Shown here in pieces: positions 36,281 to 44,363 of a stretch of DNA of 64,000 nucleotides. Every line of letters starts with the position of its first letter. The first letter of the stretch is position 1. Where the stretch lies: assembly GCA_029844215.1 (NCBI GenBank), contig CM056721.1:7328368-7392367 (forward strand), read 5' to 3'. The notes beneath the pieces were generated by a model. The model had not been told where the DNA came from and made no database searches. It saw only the letters and a program-made list of their open reading frames with translations. A program made the translations under genes and the position numbers. Source of the DNA: Przewalskia tangutica (Eukaryota; Streptophyta; Magnoliopsida; Solanales; Solanaceae).

Positions 36281-36640
36281 TATATCCAGATATAATGAGA
36301 AAAATCATCCAACAAGACAAGATAATATTTATGGCCCTGTGAACTAGAGATAAGAGATGTCCACAAATCAACATCAATAATATCAAACGGAAAAAACGTA
36401 ACACTTGAAGATGATTTAAAAGGAAGACGAACATGTTTACCTAAAGAACAAGAAACACAGTGTCGGACATGTTTCCCATCATTACACTTAATTATTATTG
36501 TCTCTAAGAAAATTAAAAATTGTGGCGCCTGGGTGTCCAAGCCTATTATGCCAAGTTGACGAAGAGATGACAGCGAGAGAAATATGAGTGCTTGGGCTGA
36601 CAATGGAGGTGAATGGGAGCGGGTTCCCGTGCTATTGTAT
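36281..36640 (-). pseudogene. Copia gag-pre-integrase and integrase start
   Basis: Read from the right: ISSSTWHNRLGHPGA (gag-pre-integrase), HCVSCSLGKHVRLPF (zinc-binding Cys pair), DIIDVDLWTSLISSSQGHKY with the first catalytic Asp, and VLLDDFSHYIWIYPLL. Ends where the Ogre-like LTR enters. Confidence 0.85.
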
Positions 36641-36694
36641 CTCGTAAGGGGACATGTGTTTTTTCCTGCTTTTGGCCTCTCGTCGAGACGAGTT

Positions 36695-36827
36695 ACGAAA
36701 GGCGTAACGATCTGGGCACTGTCTCGGAGAGAGGCTCGGTGAAATAGACATGTCTGTGAAGATGCGGACTACCTGCACCTGGACAGAAAGACCCTATGAA
36801 GCTTCACTGTTCCCTGGGATTGGCTTT
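36695..36827 (+). pseudogene. Plastid 23S rRNA gene fragment in nuclear DNA (NUPT)
   Basis: The stretch from ACGAAAGGCGTAACGATCTG through CTCGGAGAGAGGCTCGGTGA, GCGGACTACCTGCACC and GGACAGAAAGACCCTATGAA to CTGGGATTGGCTTT is the conserved domain V segment of chloroplast 23S rRNA (peptidyl-transferase region). Only ~133 bp are present. It lies between the protease and gag-pre-integrase parts of a Copia element, where it has no place, so it is inserted organelle DNA. It is not a functional rRNA gene. Confidence 0.85.
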
Positions 36828-36990
36828 CATTCCAAAATTCTCCGCCTTTTCTCAGCTTGACACCTACTTTAGAACCATCCTTTTCTCGATCAATTCTAGG
36901 CCGAGCTTCTAGTGAAAAGCCAACCTTATGGTTGAAAAATGCAAGAACTTGGCTACTCCGCGGAAGATTCAACGCGAAAGAATGGTAGTA
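36828..36990 (-). other. Unidentified insert next to the plastid rDNA fragment
   Basis: Not Copia-like and not the continuation of 23S rRNA. On the minus strand it stays open as SSQVLAFFNHKVGFSLEARP then DREKDGSKVGVKLRKGGEF. I do not recognise it. It is bounded by the 23S scrap and by Copia protease sequence (from about 37000) and so probably came in with the same insertion event, as filler or organelle DNA. Confidence 0.4.
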
Positions 36991-37009
36991 TTCAACTTTC
37001 TATTGTCTA

Positions 37010-37110
37010 CGAAGATCCTTCACAGTAAAATCAAAAGGGTCAAAGTCAACAGAGACGGAATTGTTACGAGTAAACTTTCGGACATATATTAAATTTTTAA
37101 TGATGTTTGG
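37010..37110 (-). pseudogene. Copia protease C-terminal region
   Basis: Gives APNIIKNLIYVRKFTRNN then SVDFDPFDFTVKDLRR, the stretch after the Copia aspartic protease (compare 62110-62215 in the right-edge copy). The catalytic DSG part is missing: sequence jumps into an inverted LTR piece at about 37120. Confidence 0.75.
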
Positions 37111-37122
37111 AGCATATCGGAC

Positions 37123-37249
37123 GTGTACATTTAATATATTTACATATTTAGTCTTGTGTATTTAATGGTAAATATAAAATCCTCATAGGGATCCTATATT
37201 TACTATAATTACACAAGACTAAATATGGTTAAATAAACTAAATGTACAC
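37123..37249. repeat. Head-to-head LTR fragments forming a palindrome
   Basis: Left arm from GTGTACATTTAATATATTTA and right arm complementary to it (ending TAAATGTACAC), about 60 bp each with few mismatches. Both arms correspond to the terminal half of the Copia LTR at 28944-29090, in opposite orientations, and can fold into a long hairpin. Confidence 0.8.
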
Positions 37250-37262
37250 GAGCTAATATCAT

Positions 37263-37650
37263 CAACCTGAGGGGCATTAGCTGGGCAATGCCACCAATCA
37301 TAACTGATGTTTTAATTAGTTGGAACAGAGAAGGAATGCTATCCAATCAGAAAGAGAGATGGAGAATTGTCCCTGCATGTATTTGGTGGACTTTATGGAA
37401 GGAAAGGAATCAAAGATGCTTTGAAAACAAGGAAAACTCTATCCAGAAGATAAAGATGAACTGTTTGGTGCTTTACTATTTTTGGTGTAAACAACAATGT
37501 CTATAAAACATAGAATCTATCTTTGATGTCCTAGATTACATTTATTAAGCTTTTTGGTCTTCCTATTGTAATCCCTTTTGTGTTCTGGATACAACACATC
37601 TTGTGTAAGTATCCTTTGTTATAAATATATACTGTTTACCATTGTAAAAA
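37263..37650 (+). pseudogene. L1 ORF2 C-terminus, 3' UTR and tail
   Basis: Opens INLRGISWAMPPIITDVLIS then VPACIWWTLWKERNQRCF, typical of the plant L1 ORF2 end, with stop at 37504. The 3' UTR ends in an A run just before the second 15-bp target repeat. This is the continuation of the L1 at 28943. Confidence 0.88.
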
Positions 37651-37665
37651 AAATCACAATTTAGG

Positions 37666-38235
37666 CATATGTTTTTTTGACGTTAAAAGATATTTTTATT
37701 AGAGGATGAGTAATGGGGTAGCATTTACAATCTCTTTTTCTCTACTTTTCTTTCTTTTAAATTATTGTCTCTCCTCTTTCCATTATACTACTTTTTTCCT
37801 TTCCCTCTTTTAAGAATTTATGTAGAATAAACATTATGGGTATTTTGCTAGCTTTTTTGATAAAGATGAGTATTTTGCTAGCTTCAAAGGTTTCTCCAAT
37901 TTTTTGGATTAAAAGAGACACTTTTAGAAGTTAAAGGCCAAATGAGCTTTAGCACATAAATTATCCAAAACTGGAGCTTCACATTAAAACAGAGCCTAAT
38001 TTAATATGTGATTTACCCAAAGATGACTACTTTTACACTGTAACAATGTTCTGGCATATAGGAATTCATTTTATTCTTCTGAACTCCTTACATACGTCAT
38101 CAGGGTGCTGGACAATTGACTTCTTCAGATGATCAAAAACTTGACTTATGACCAACAAAAAATATCATCAGTATAAAGGCACAAAACCTTGGGCATAGAC
38201 TGGAAGAGAAGGGAAAGCTGCAAAAAGATACTAAC
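37666..38235 (-). other. Giant RsmE intron, 5' part
   Basis: AT-rich intron sequence between the second target repeat of the L1 and the exon at 38236-38349. No element termini recognised. Confidence 0.5.
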
Positions 38236-39174
38236 CTCCTTCTGGTCCAATTATCATCAGTCCAGATGATTCTCTTTTCATGGAACTTAGAGCACTAAAA
38301 ACTGGTTTAGCTTCTGCCGTGGCAATAAATGAAGCTTTGAACATTTTACCTAGAGCATAAGTGGAACCACAAAACCAAGAAAAGAAAAATGTAAAAGTGT
38401 TGCAGAGAGAGAAAGATGAGCAAATAGTCTTAGAGCCTCCTATATGCTGTTCGCAAAGCTTGAAAAGATTTTACTTTGTGGGAGGAAATTGGAAAACCAA
38501 CTTACAAGAGGTAAAAGTCCACCAACTTTTATAGAACCATTTCATGCAGCCGTTGGCCTAAAAAAAAGTTCTTAATATCTAAAACATCGTACAAGCACCC
38601 ACAAAGAAAATTAGTGCACAAAATATTTGTATCATAGTGAAAAGGCTTGAATTGTTTAGCTGCAGCAAAACTGACACGTTGTAATCTGTCCACACGATTT
38701 TCTGATATTGAAGGAGACCGTTCCGTCAATAAGGGGGTCACACTACAGGCTCCTAGCTCCTGAGACCATCGGACAAGAGAGTGAACAAACAAGTTACTGA
38801 TAGCTTCTGGAGAGATACAATATTCACATGAGCAAGATACAATATTCACATGAGCATTTCAGACATACTGTACATTTCTCCACAAGCCAATCGGCCCGGC
38901 CTCCCTTCAGAGTACCTACAAGGAAGAAAAATCATCTACATATAACACCACTAACAATGTTCATAAACACTCACCAAATGCAGCATAGACATGCCACTGT
39001 GTGTTATGAGGAGATACTGACTTTGGATTCTCGAGAGCCACAATATTCAGTCCTGTCTGATCAATGTTCTGTATACAACCTTCAACTAATACTCCTTTTC
39101 CATCAAATAATTCTACCCTTGCAAATTGGACATCATGAATAAGTGAAATCAACTCAGTACCATTGTTCATGGAG

Positions 39175-39498
39175 GCTCCGTTTGGTACAGCTTATTAAAA
39201 AGAGCTTATAGGAGTAGAACTTTTATCAAAAAGTTGTTAGGTGTTTGCTTGTCAATCAAAAAAGTACTTTTGTATAAAAAACAAAAAAAATTAAAGCCAA
39301 AATAAGCTCTTCTCCAAAAAGCCCAAATTTTGGGCTTATGGAATAAGTGTTTATTTTAAACTAAGCTCTACTCCTATTTTAAAATAAGCTCAACTAAACA
39401 CCTCTCAAAATTTCAATAAGTGCTTATTTTAAAAAATAAGCACTTATGAAGTTAAAATAAGCACTTATGAACTTAAAATAAGCTCAACCAAAGACACA
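39175..39498. mobile_element. MITE with GTTTGG-type termini in RsmE intron
   Basis: Ends GGCTCCGTTTGGTACAGC and, on the other strand, GTGTCTTTGGTTGAGC, each followed by TTATT. The interior has repeated AATAAGC/GCTTATT foldback words. Same family as 24604-24875. It lies between exon remnants at 39117 and 39888. Confidence 0.7.
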
Positions 39499-39959
39499 CT
39501 ATATAGCACCCTAGGCACCAATTATATTTCTTATTCTAGGACAACCGTTCTGGCTTATGTTAAGACAAAAAAGACAACTGTTTGTTCAAAATTATATCCT
39601 TCATAGAAAAGCTAGATCTGAAATCTACATTACGAACACCAACAGTTGGAAAAATAATAGGACGTTGGAAAATTAAAGGCACCATTCACATTCCTTATTC
39701 AAAATAAAGCAGCAATGAAGATAATACTTTTGAACAAGCCATTCTCATAGTTTCCAACCATGCACATTAAGACAGAAAGATACTACTCGTGGACAATGAA
39801 AATTAGCTTTATGTATACGACTTCTTGGGCACATAATTGTGTTATGTGTATCACTGGTAACATCTAAGATATGCTATGAGGCAGTACCTATCATGAATTG
39901 TCAACCTTAAGACCCTAGTCATGTGCCATAATATCACCTTTAACACGAACAACACCATC

Positions 39960-40526
39960 CTGCATTCTCAAAAACAATAAATACACCATACCTTAGGCGC
40001 TTAAATCATCTTGTCTGAATACAGTAACAATAAAGCTTTAAGAGTAAAAATAGAGCAAAAAAGTAATACAACAATTACCCTCAAGTCCAAACTAGTTGGG
40101 GTCGGGTATAAGTATCCTCATTATCCACCCGCTCTATCTTAGACTCATTTGATTCCACTTGTGTGAAATTTACCAATGTGAGCTTCAGATAAGCAGTTTT
40201 CAGTAGGATAAAGTAGAAAGGCTGCAGCTTATAGACACTTATAAGTTATAAGGGGTGTAACCAGTATTTAGAGTTTATGGGTTTTGAATTTGCCACGAAA
40301 TCTATAGTCATCATAGTTATTAGGTTCGCAACTAAGTAGTTACATATATTTAATGAATTTAATACTATTGGGTTTGTCCGACCCCGTAACTAATTATATC
40401 ACTCCGCCCCTGTTTAAATATAACAAGAAGAATCCTCTAAATTCAAGAAGAAAAAAACTCAAGAAATTCAGATAAATACGAGGGATTAATGTGTCCTATA
40501 CAAGTGAGAGTAGAGGTTAATGGACA
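39960..40526 (-). other. First RsmE intron
   Basis: AT-rich, no coding or repeat termini recognised. Confidence 0.4.
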
Positions 40527-40836
40527 TGCATTGGGAGGAGGGAGCTGTTCGGAGTAGAAGCGAGGCAGGCCACCGTTAGAAAAGGAGATGATGAGAATGC
40601 CCGCAAACTGTTTGTTGTTTTGCATGAACGAGTGAACAAGTTGGCTAGCCGAGGACTCCAAACTTGGGCTTGCATTTTGGTCCTAGTGTCCCGCAACACT
40701 GCGTCTGTGAAGTGTGCCATTGACAGTGTAGAGGAGTCACTATTTTTGGTTTGGTCAGGGTGTTGGATTACGTTGACAGGGAAATGGGTTCTTGACAGAG
40801 GAGAGATTGGAGAAGATCTAACCAAGGTTAAAACAC

Positions 40837-41139
40837 GTGCGTTTGGTTCGGTAAGTTAAACGAAATGTAATCCAGTTAGTGAATGGAAAATAATTACACT
40901 GATTGTTCGTACATATTTGGATTTGTTTTAGAAACAGAATGAAAACATGGTTCGGGGTCTGGGGTCGGAATGGTTCGGGTCCGGGTAATAAATTGGGAAA
41001 GAGAATGAAAATACCTAGGGGATGAGAATCAATGTAAGGGAATGGAAAAAGAAAAAGGTAAAAGGAATAAAAAAAAATAGGTCAAATAAACAAAGACAAT
41101 TAAAAATTTCATTCATTCTATTATCCAAACCAAACGTAT
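40837..41139. mobile_element. Probable MITE with CGTTTGG termini
   Basis: Inverted ends GTGCGTTTGGTTCGG and the complement of CCAAACCAAACGTATC, about 300 bp, purine-rich non-coding interior. It lies just upstream of the RsmE-like gene. Target duplication not identified. Confidence 0.55.
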
Positions 41140-42000
41140 CATTACGATTAATTTGGTATGGGTACACGATGTAATAATTTGAAGGCCCAACCGGGGGAAC
41201 GGAGAGATCCTCTACTGAAGAGGAGCCGGCTCCAACCATTCTAATTGGTTTTAACTTTTAACAACCTTATTAACAAAATTTTATGAGCTAAAAACAATGA
41301 GGCTGCTTCTAAAATATTACTCACTCCATTCATAATACTCGTCAAAGACCAGCCCATTTGAAGGGTTAACAATGCAATTATTTCAGGGTCATTTCCACCT
41401 TTGCCCCTATTTTGTGTTGGTCTGTAAGTTTTGCTCTTCAAGACAAACATTTTTTCCAGAGATATAAATTTATATTTTAACATCATAATATAGAATAAAT
41501 TATGTCTCGTTACTAGGCATAAAGTCGGGTTTGAAGGCAACCCCAAACTGAAGGGACAAATTAATGATCAGCCCACATTAAGTCTTCGACTTCCTTTAGT
41601 TCGAATTGATAATAAAACCCTTTATTAGGTCTTCCTTTAATCCAACCAACATGTTACAAGCATCATTACGTTGAGAAAATGAATTGTGGTTATTTGATCC
41701 TTGTCGATTCACATTTTCAGTCTCAAATGATCATGCATAAGAATATATTAAACTTAACATACGTTGCTCTTTCTAGATTACCAACCAATCAATTATTTAT
41801 TTATATGCTTGTGTAATCAAGAAGTAATTGAATCATACCTAAACAGAGTATTATACAATATCTAGAGTATGCAAAAGTAATGAAACAACCAGTAATATAG
41901 AAATACCAAATAGTGGAGTCTATATATCAACAACTTTTTTCTCCGAAAATTATCCCTTACCAATCAATTGGCCCAATTTTTTGTTTTTTACAATCAGTTA
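41140..42000. other. Intergenic DNA
   Basis: No gene recognised. An antisense open frame at 41241-41546 lacks recognisable features. Confidence 0.3.
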
Positions 42001-42011
42001 ATTCAAAGTGG

Positions 42012-42202
42012 TGAAAAAGAGTCTTGGAGTAACTGATAAAGTTGATGTCATGTAACCCAGAGGTCATGAGTTCAAGCCGTGAAAATAGTCTCTTACAGAA
42101 ATGTAAGGTAAGACTGTGTACAATAGATTTTTGTGATCCTAATCTTCCCTGGACCCCGCGCGTATAGCGAAAACTTAGTGCACCAAACTATTTTTTTTTT
42201 AG
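42012..42202 (+). mobile_element. TS-type tRNA-derived SINE
   Basis: GAGTCTTGGAGTAACTGATA (box A region), CAGAGGTCATGAGTTCAAGC (box B), GGTAAGACTGTGTACAATAG and GGACCCCGCGCGTATAGCG then CTTAGTGCACC and a T run. Direct repeats ATTCAAAGTGG (42001) and ATTCAAAGAGG (42203) with one mismatch are the likely target duplication. Confidence 0.85.
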
Positions 42203-42282
42203 ATTCAAAGAGGTGTATCCGTTCTGAAGTTGTCAGAACAAATCTCCTGTTTTATAAATAAAAATTGAAAAGGAGTAGTTTT

Positions 42283-42485
42283 TTTTTTTATGACAGGGAA
42301 CCCGCAACCGCTATTTTTATAAGTGCTTGACCGGTAAACCTCGATCGACGCAATAGCGCGCAAACCTAGATAAACCACACACTTGCAAGCGCATGACACT
42401 CAACCAAGGTGTTGGCAGAGGAATCGAACTCGTGACCTTTCGGTCTCGCACTCTCCTACTCCACCAACTTGACTATCCTTGCGGG
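42283..42485 (-). mobile_element. tRNA-derived SINE, minus strand, 18-bp target duplication
   Basis: Perfect direct repeats TTGAAAAGGAGTAGTTTT at 42265-42282 and 42486-42503. On the minus strand it starts AACCCGCAAGGATAGTC, has box B GGTCACGAGTTCGATTCC and GGTTGAGTGTCATGCGC, and ends GTTGCGGGTTCCCTGTCAT with an A tail. Same family as the SINEs at 13371 and 44184. It lies only 80 bp from an oppositely oriented SINE. Confidence 0.9.
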
Positions 42486-42503
42486 TTGAAAAGGAGTAGT
42501 TTT

Positions 42504-43521
42504 ATAAGGAGTCTTGGTTGTCTCCCTATTGGCATAAACAAAAAATGCAAAGAGAGAAAAACAAATTAGATTTGGGACTCAAAGCACGGCATGTTAATTA
42601 TTCAAAAACATAAATATGCACTTAATATTGTAAAGTATAGAAACAACCATAATGTAATATTTGCACATATATTATGCACTTCATATTGTAAGGAGTAGAA
42701 ATTAATTAAACGGAAACTTCAATATAATGATTTTGCTTGGACCTCTATCACGTATTATAAATTAGATTAGTAATGCTTTAACTTTTCTTTTAAAAAGGTA
42801 TTGGTTGAGAAATGATGAAATCGTAGACATCACTTGACAGCATAAATTAGCACTATCATATTATTTAAAAAAAAGTTTCGTAAAGAAACTGTTTTAGTAA
42901 GTATTAAACACTTAACTATTACAGAAATAAAAAGACCCCACGTACACATTAACAAATCCTCAATCTCAGATAAAAAATACAACTTAAAAAGAAAAAGAAA
43001 AGCATATTCTTGAAGTATCATGCACCTCCATATTAATAAACTAACAAAGTCAGAGAACAATAGAAACACAACTATTTTTTCATTTTTATATCGAGTTCGA
43101 GCTCTATTGGATAAAGAGTTATTTTTGTTAGAAAGTGGTAGCTTCACCCAAACATGGGACTTTCCTAGATGGGAATTCAAATTTGAATAAGCATTGGCTT
43201 GTGAATTATATATCACTGCTAAATAACAAGAACTACCAATAGACAAATTATCCATCACTAAATTATATCAGCTACGAACGAGCAAACAAATTAACGACGA
43301 AGTTTATAACTAATTCTAATTTTCTTAAATAGTATATTATAATCAAATAAATGCAAGAATTAGATTGATGGGATAACAAAAACATATATACGACACAAAA
43401 GAGAGTCGTCATTAATTAACTAATACATCACATGTCCATATATATATAATAAGAAGGAAAAGAAAGAATAAAACTATATAATAAAGAGATCAAATTAAAA
43501 AAGAGGGGAGAAAAAGGAATT
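42504..43521. other. Intergenic DNA downstream of PSK
   Basis: AT-rich; the antisense open frame 42830-43258 shows no recognisable domain and is probably chance. The part nearest 43521 will include the PSK 3' UTR. Confidence 0.4.
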
Positions 43522-43965
43522 CTAAGGCTGATTATGCCTCTGGGTATAGATATAATCAAGGTGAGCTTCTAACGTTCTTCTCGTCAAACATTCTTCTTCT
43601 CCAAGACCTTCACATCTATCGTCCACTTCTACTTTTGCTGATGCCTTATACTGCATTAATAATCACAAGCAAATATGAATATCTAACTAAATATGAATCA
43701 TCATTCAACCATTTCTTTATGTACAAAAAAATTATTGCTATTCTATTTGTGCATCATAACTTTTCGACGAATGATATTCAACTAAATTTGCTTTATAAAA
43801 GCTAACAATATTTTGAAACACAGGGTTTAGATCAAATAAACATACCTTACTATTCTCCATCGGAGTAACGTCATGATAAGGCGTGCTCATCGGACGGGAA
43901 GCAGCGCAAATTAACGTGAGAAGGAGGAGGAATGCTATCATGCAAAAGGTGCTAAGCTTAGCCAT
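43522..43965 (-). CDS. PSK: Phytosulfokine (PSK) precursor
   Basis: Two exons: 43965-43846 (40 codons) and 43650-43522 (42 codons plus TAG), joined at AGTAAG/GTATGTT and TTAATGCAG/TATAAGG in phase 0. The 82-residue preproprotein begins MAKLSTFCMIAFLLLLTLIC, a clear signal peptide, has the PSK-family signature CEGLGEEECLTRRTLEAHLD, and carries the pentapeptide YIYTQ at residues 73-77 right after the conserved acidic Asp. Known biology: tyrosines are sulfated in the Golgi by TPST, a subtilase frees the peptide, and the peptide signals growth through the PSKR receptor kinase. All key residues are intact, including both cysteines. A TATA-like CTATAAATCC precedes the gene by about 50 bp. Which PSK paralogue it is cannot be said. 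Likely functional. Confidence 0.95.
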
Positions 43966-44009
43966 GTTTATTTAGTTTCTTCGTCTGGAAGTGATTTTGG
44001 AGACCAATG

Positions 44010-44017
44010 GATTTATA
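44010..44017 (-). promoter_or_regulatory. Putative TATA box of PSK
   Basis: CTATAAAT on the minus strand about 45-50 bp upstream of the ATG; a second TCTATAAATA lies about 40 bp further upstream. Confidence 0.55.
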
Positions 44018-44183
44018 GAGTAGGGAAACAAGAAAGCAGAGACAGATGTGCTGTATTTATAGAGCTGTACAGTGTAAAATTTATCAATGGTCAAAATATT
44101 CCTATTTTAAAAAGTAATTCCAAAATACTCTTCTTTCAAAATTAATTTTCATTTTACTATCATCTTGCCACATGGATTTAAAA

Positions 44184-44363
44184 AAGCAGTAGAGCGCGGG
44201 ACCGCAAGGTCACGAGTTCGATCCCCTGCATAAACCTTCTTGGTTGAGCGCATCGCGCGAACTGCCAAGTGTGGTTTACATGGTGGCGTGGTTTGCATTT
44301 CTGCGTCGATCAGGGTTCTGTCTTGTACTCGAAAGAATGGCGGTGCCTTCACAACAAAAAAAC
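44184..44363 (+). mobile_element. tRNA-derived SINE upstream of PSK
   Basis: GGTCACGAGTTCGATCC box B, GGTTGAGCGCATCGCGC, CCAAGTGTGGTTTACATGG, ACTCGAAAGAATGGCGG and a short A tail. Related to 13371 and 42283. No clean target repeat seen. It lies about 220 bp upstream of the PSK start. Confidence 0.8.

Larger units (their letters stand above)
28944..37262 (-). mobile_element. Copia element, reversed, inserted in the L1 and itself split
   Basis: On the minus strand: a rearranged LTR end (37262-37123), protease C-terminal region (about 37105-37010), gag-pre-integrase and integrase start (about 36625-36281), integrase remainder (31820-31223), hinge (31200-30630), RT (30505-29860), RNase H (29692-29252) and the 3' LTR (29090-28944). 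Gag is absent. An Ogre-like solo LTR sits in integrase and an insert with plastid rDNA sits between protease and gag-pre-integrase. Confidence 0.85.
27528..37650 (+). mobile_element. L1-type LINE, 5' truncated, split by a Copia element
   Basis: Flanked by perfect 15-bp duplications AAATCACAATTTAGG at 27513-27527 and 37651-37665, with an A run at the 3' end. The left part 27528-28943 has the end of the RT domain and the zf-RVT region; the right part 37263-37650 has the ORF C-terminus, 3' UTR and tail. The element lacks everything upstream of the middle of RT, a normal outcome of incomplete reverse transcription. It lies in an intron of the RsmE-like gene, opposite in orientation to it. Confidence 0.9.
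26808..40675 (-). pseudogene. RsmE-type 16S rRNA (uracil-N3) methyltransferase, decayed nuclear gene
   Basis: Eight exon remnants on the minus strand match plant RsmE (SPOUT methyltransferase acting on organelle or bacterial-type small-subunit rRNA). Approximate exons: 40675-40527 (N-terminus, GGLPRFYSEQLPPPNA), 39959-39888 (GVVRVKGD..HMTRVLRL), 39117-38975 (RVELFDGKGVLVEG), 38915-38869 (TLKGGRADWLVEKCT), 38759-38651 (ELGACSVTPLLTERS, ENRVDRLQRV, AAAKQ), 38557-38506 (QRLHEMVL), 38349-38236 (SFIATAEAKPVFSAL..MIIGPEG), 26959-26808 (DFTEKEF..VGLGPHRLRVETATVTLL, stop). Splice sites with matching phase join the third to fifth exons and the last two. Exons 1, 2, 6 and 7 need frameshifts, exon 2 has stops, and the fifth exon has TC where the donor GT should be. 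The SPOUT knot motifs GPEG and LGPHRLRVETA survive. Intron 7 is about 11.3 kb of nested transposons. Likely a pseudogene, unless an assembly has several errors here. Confidence 0.8.

Noticed and set aside
36695..36827. Functional rRNA gene
   Set aside because: Only ~133 bp of a ~2.8 kb gene, embedded in a transposon.
42830..43258. 142-codon minus-strand open frame near PSK
   Set aside because: AT-rich with hydrophobic runs, no start context, no domain; likely chance or repeat-derived.
44190..44230. tRNA gene suggested by GGTCACGAGTTCGATCCCC
   Set aside because: The surrounding sequence does not fold as a full cloverleaf and continues into a SINE body with an A tail; it is the box B of a tRNA-derived SINE.
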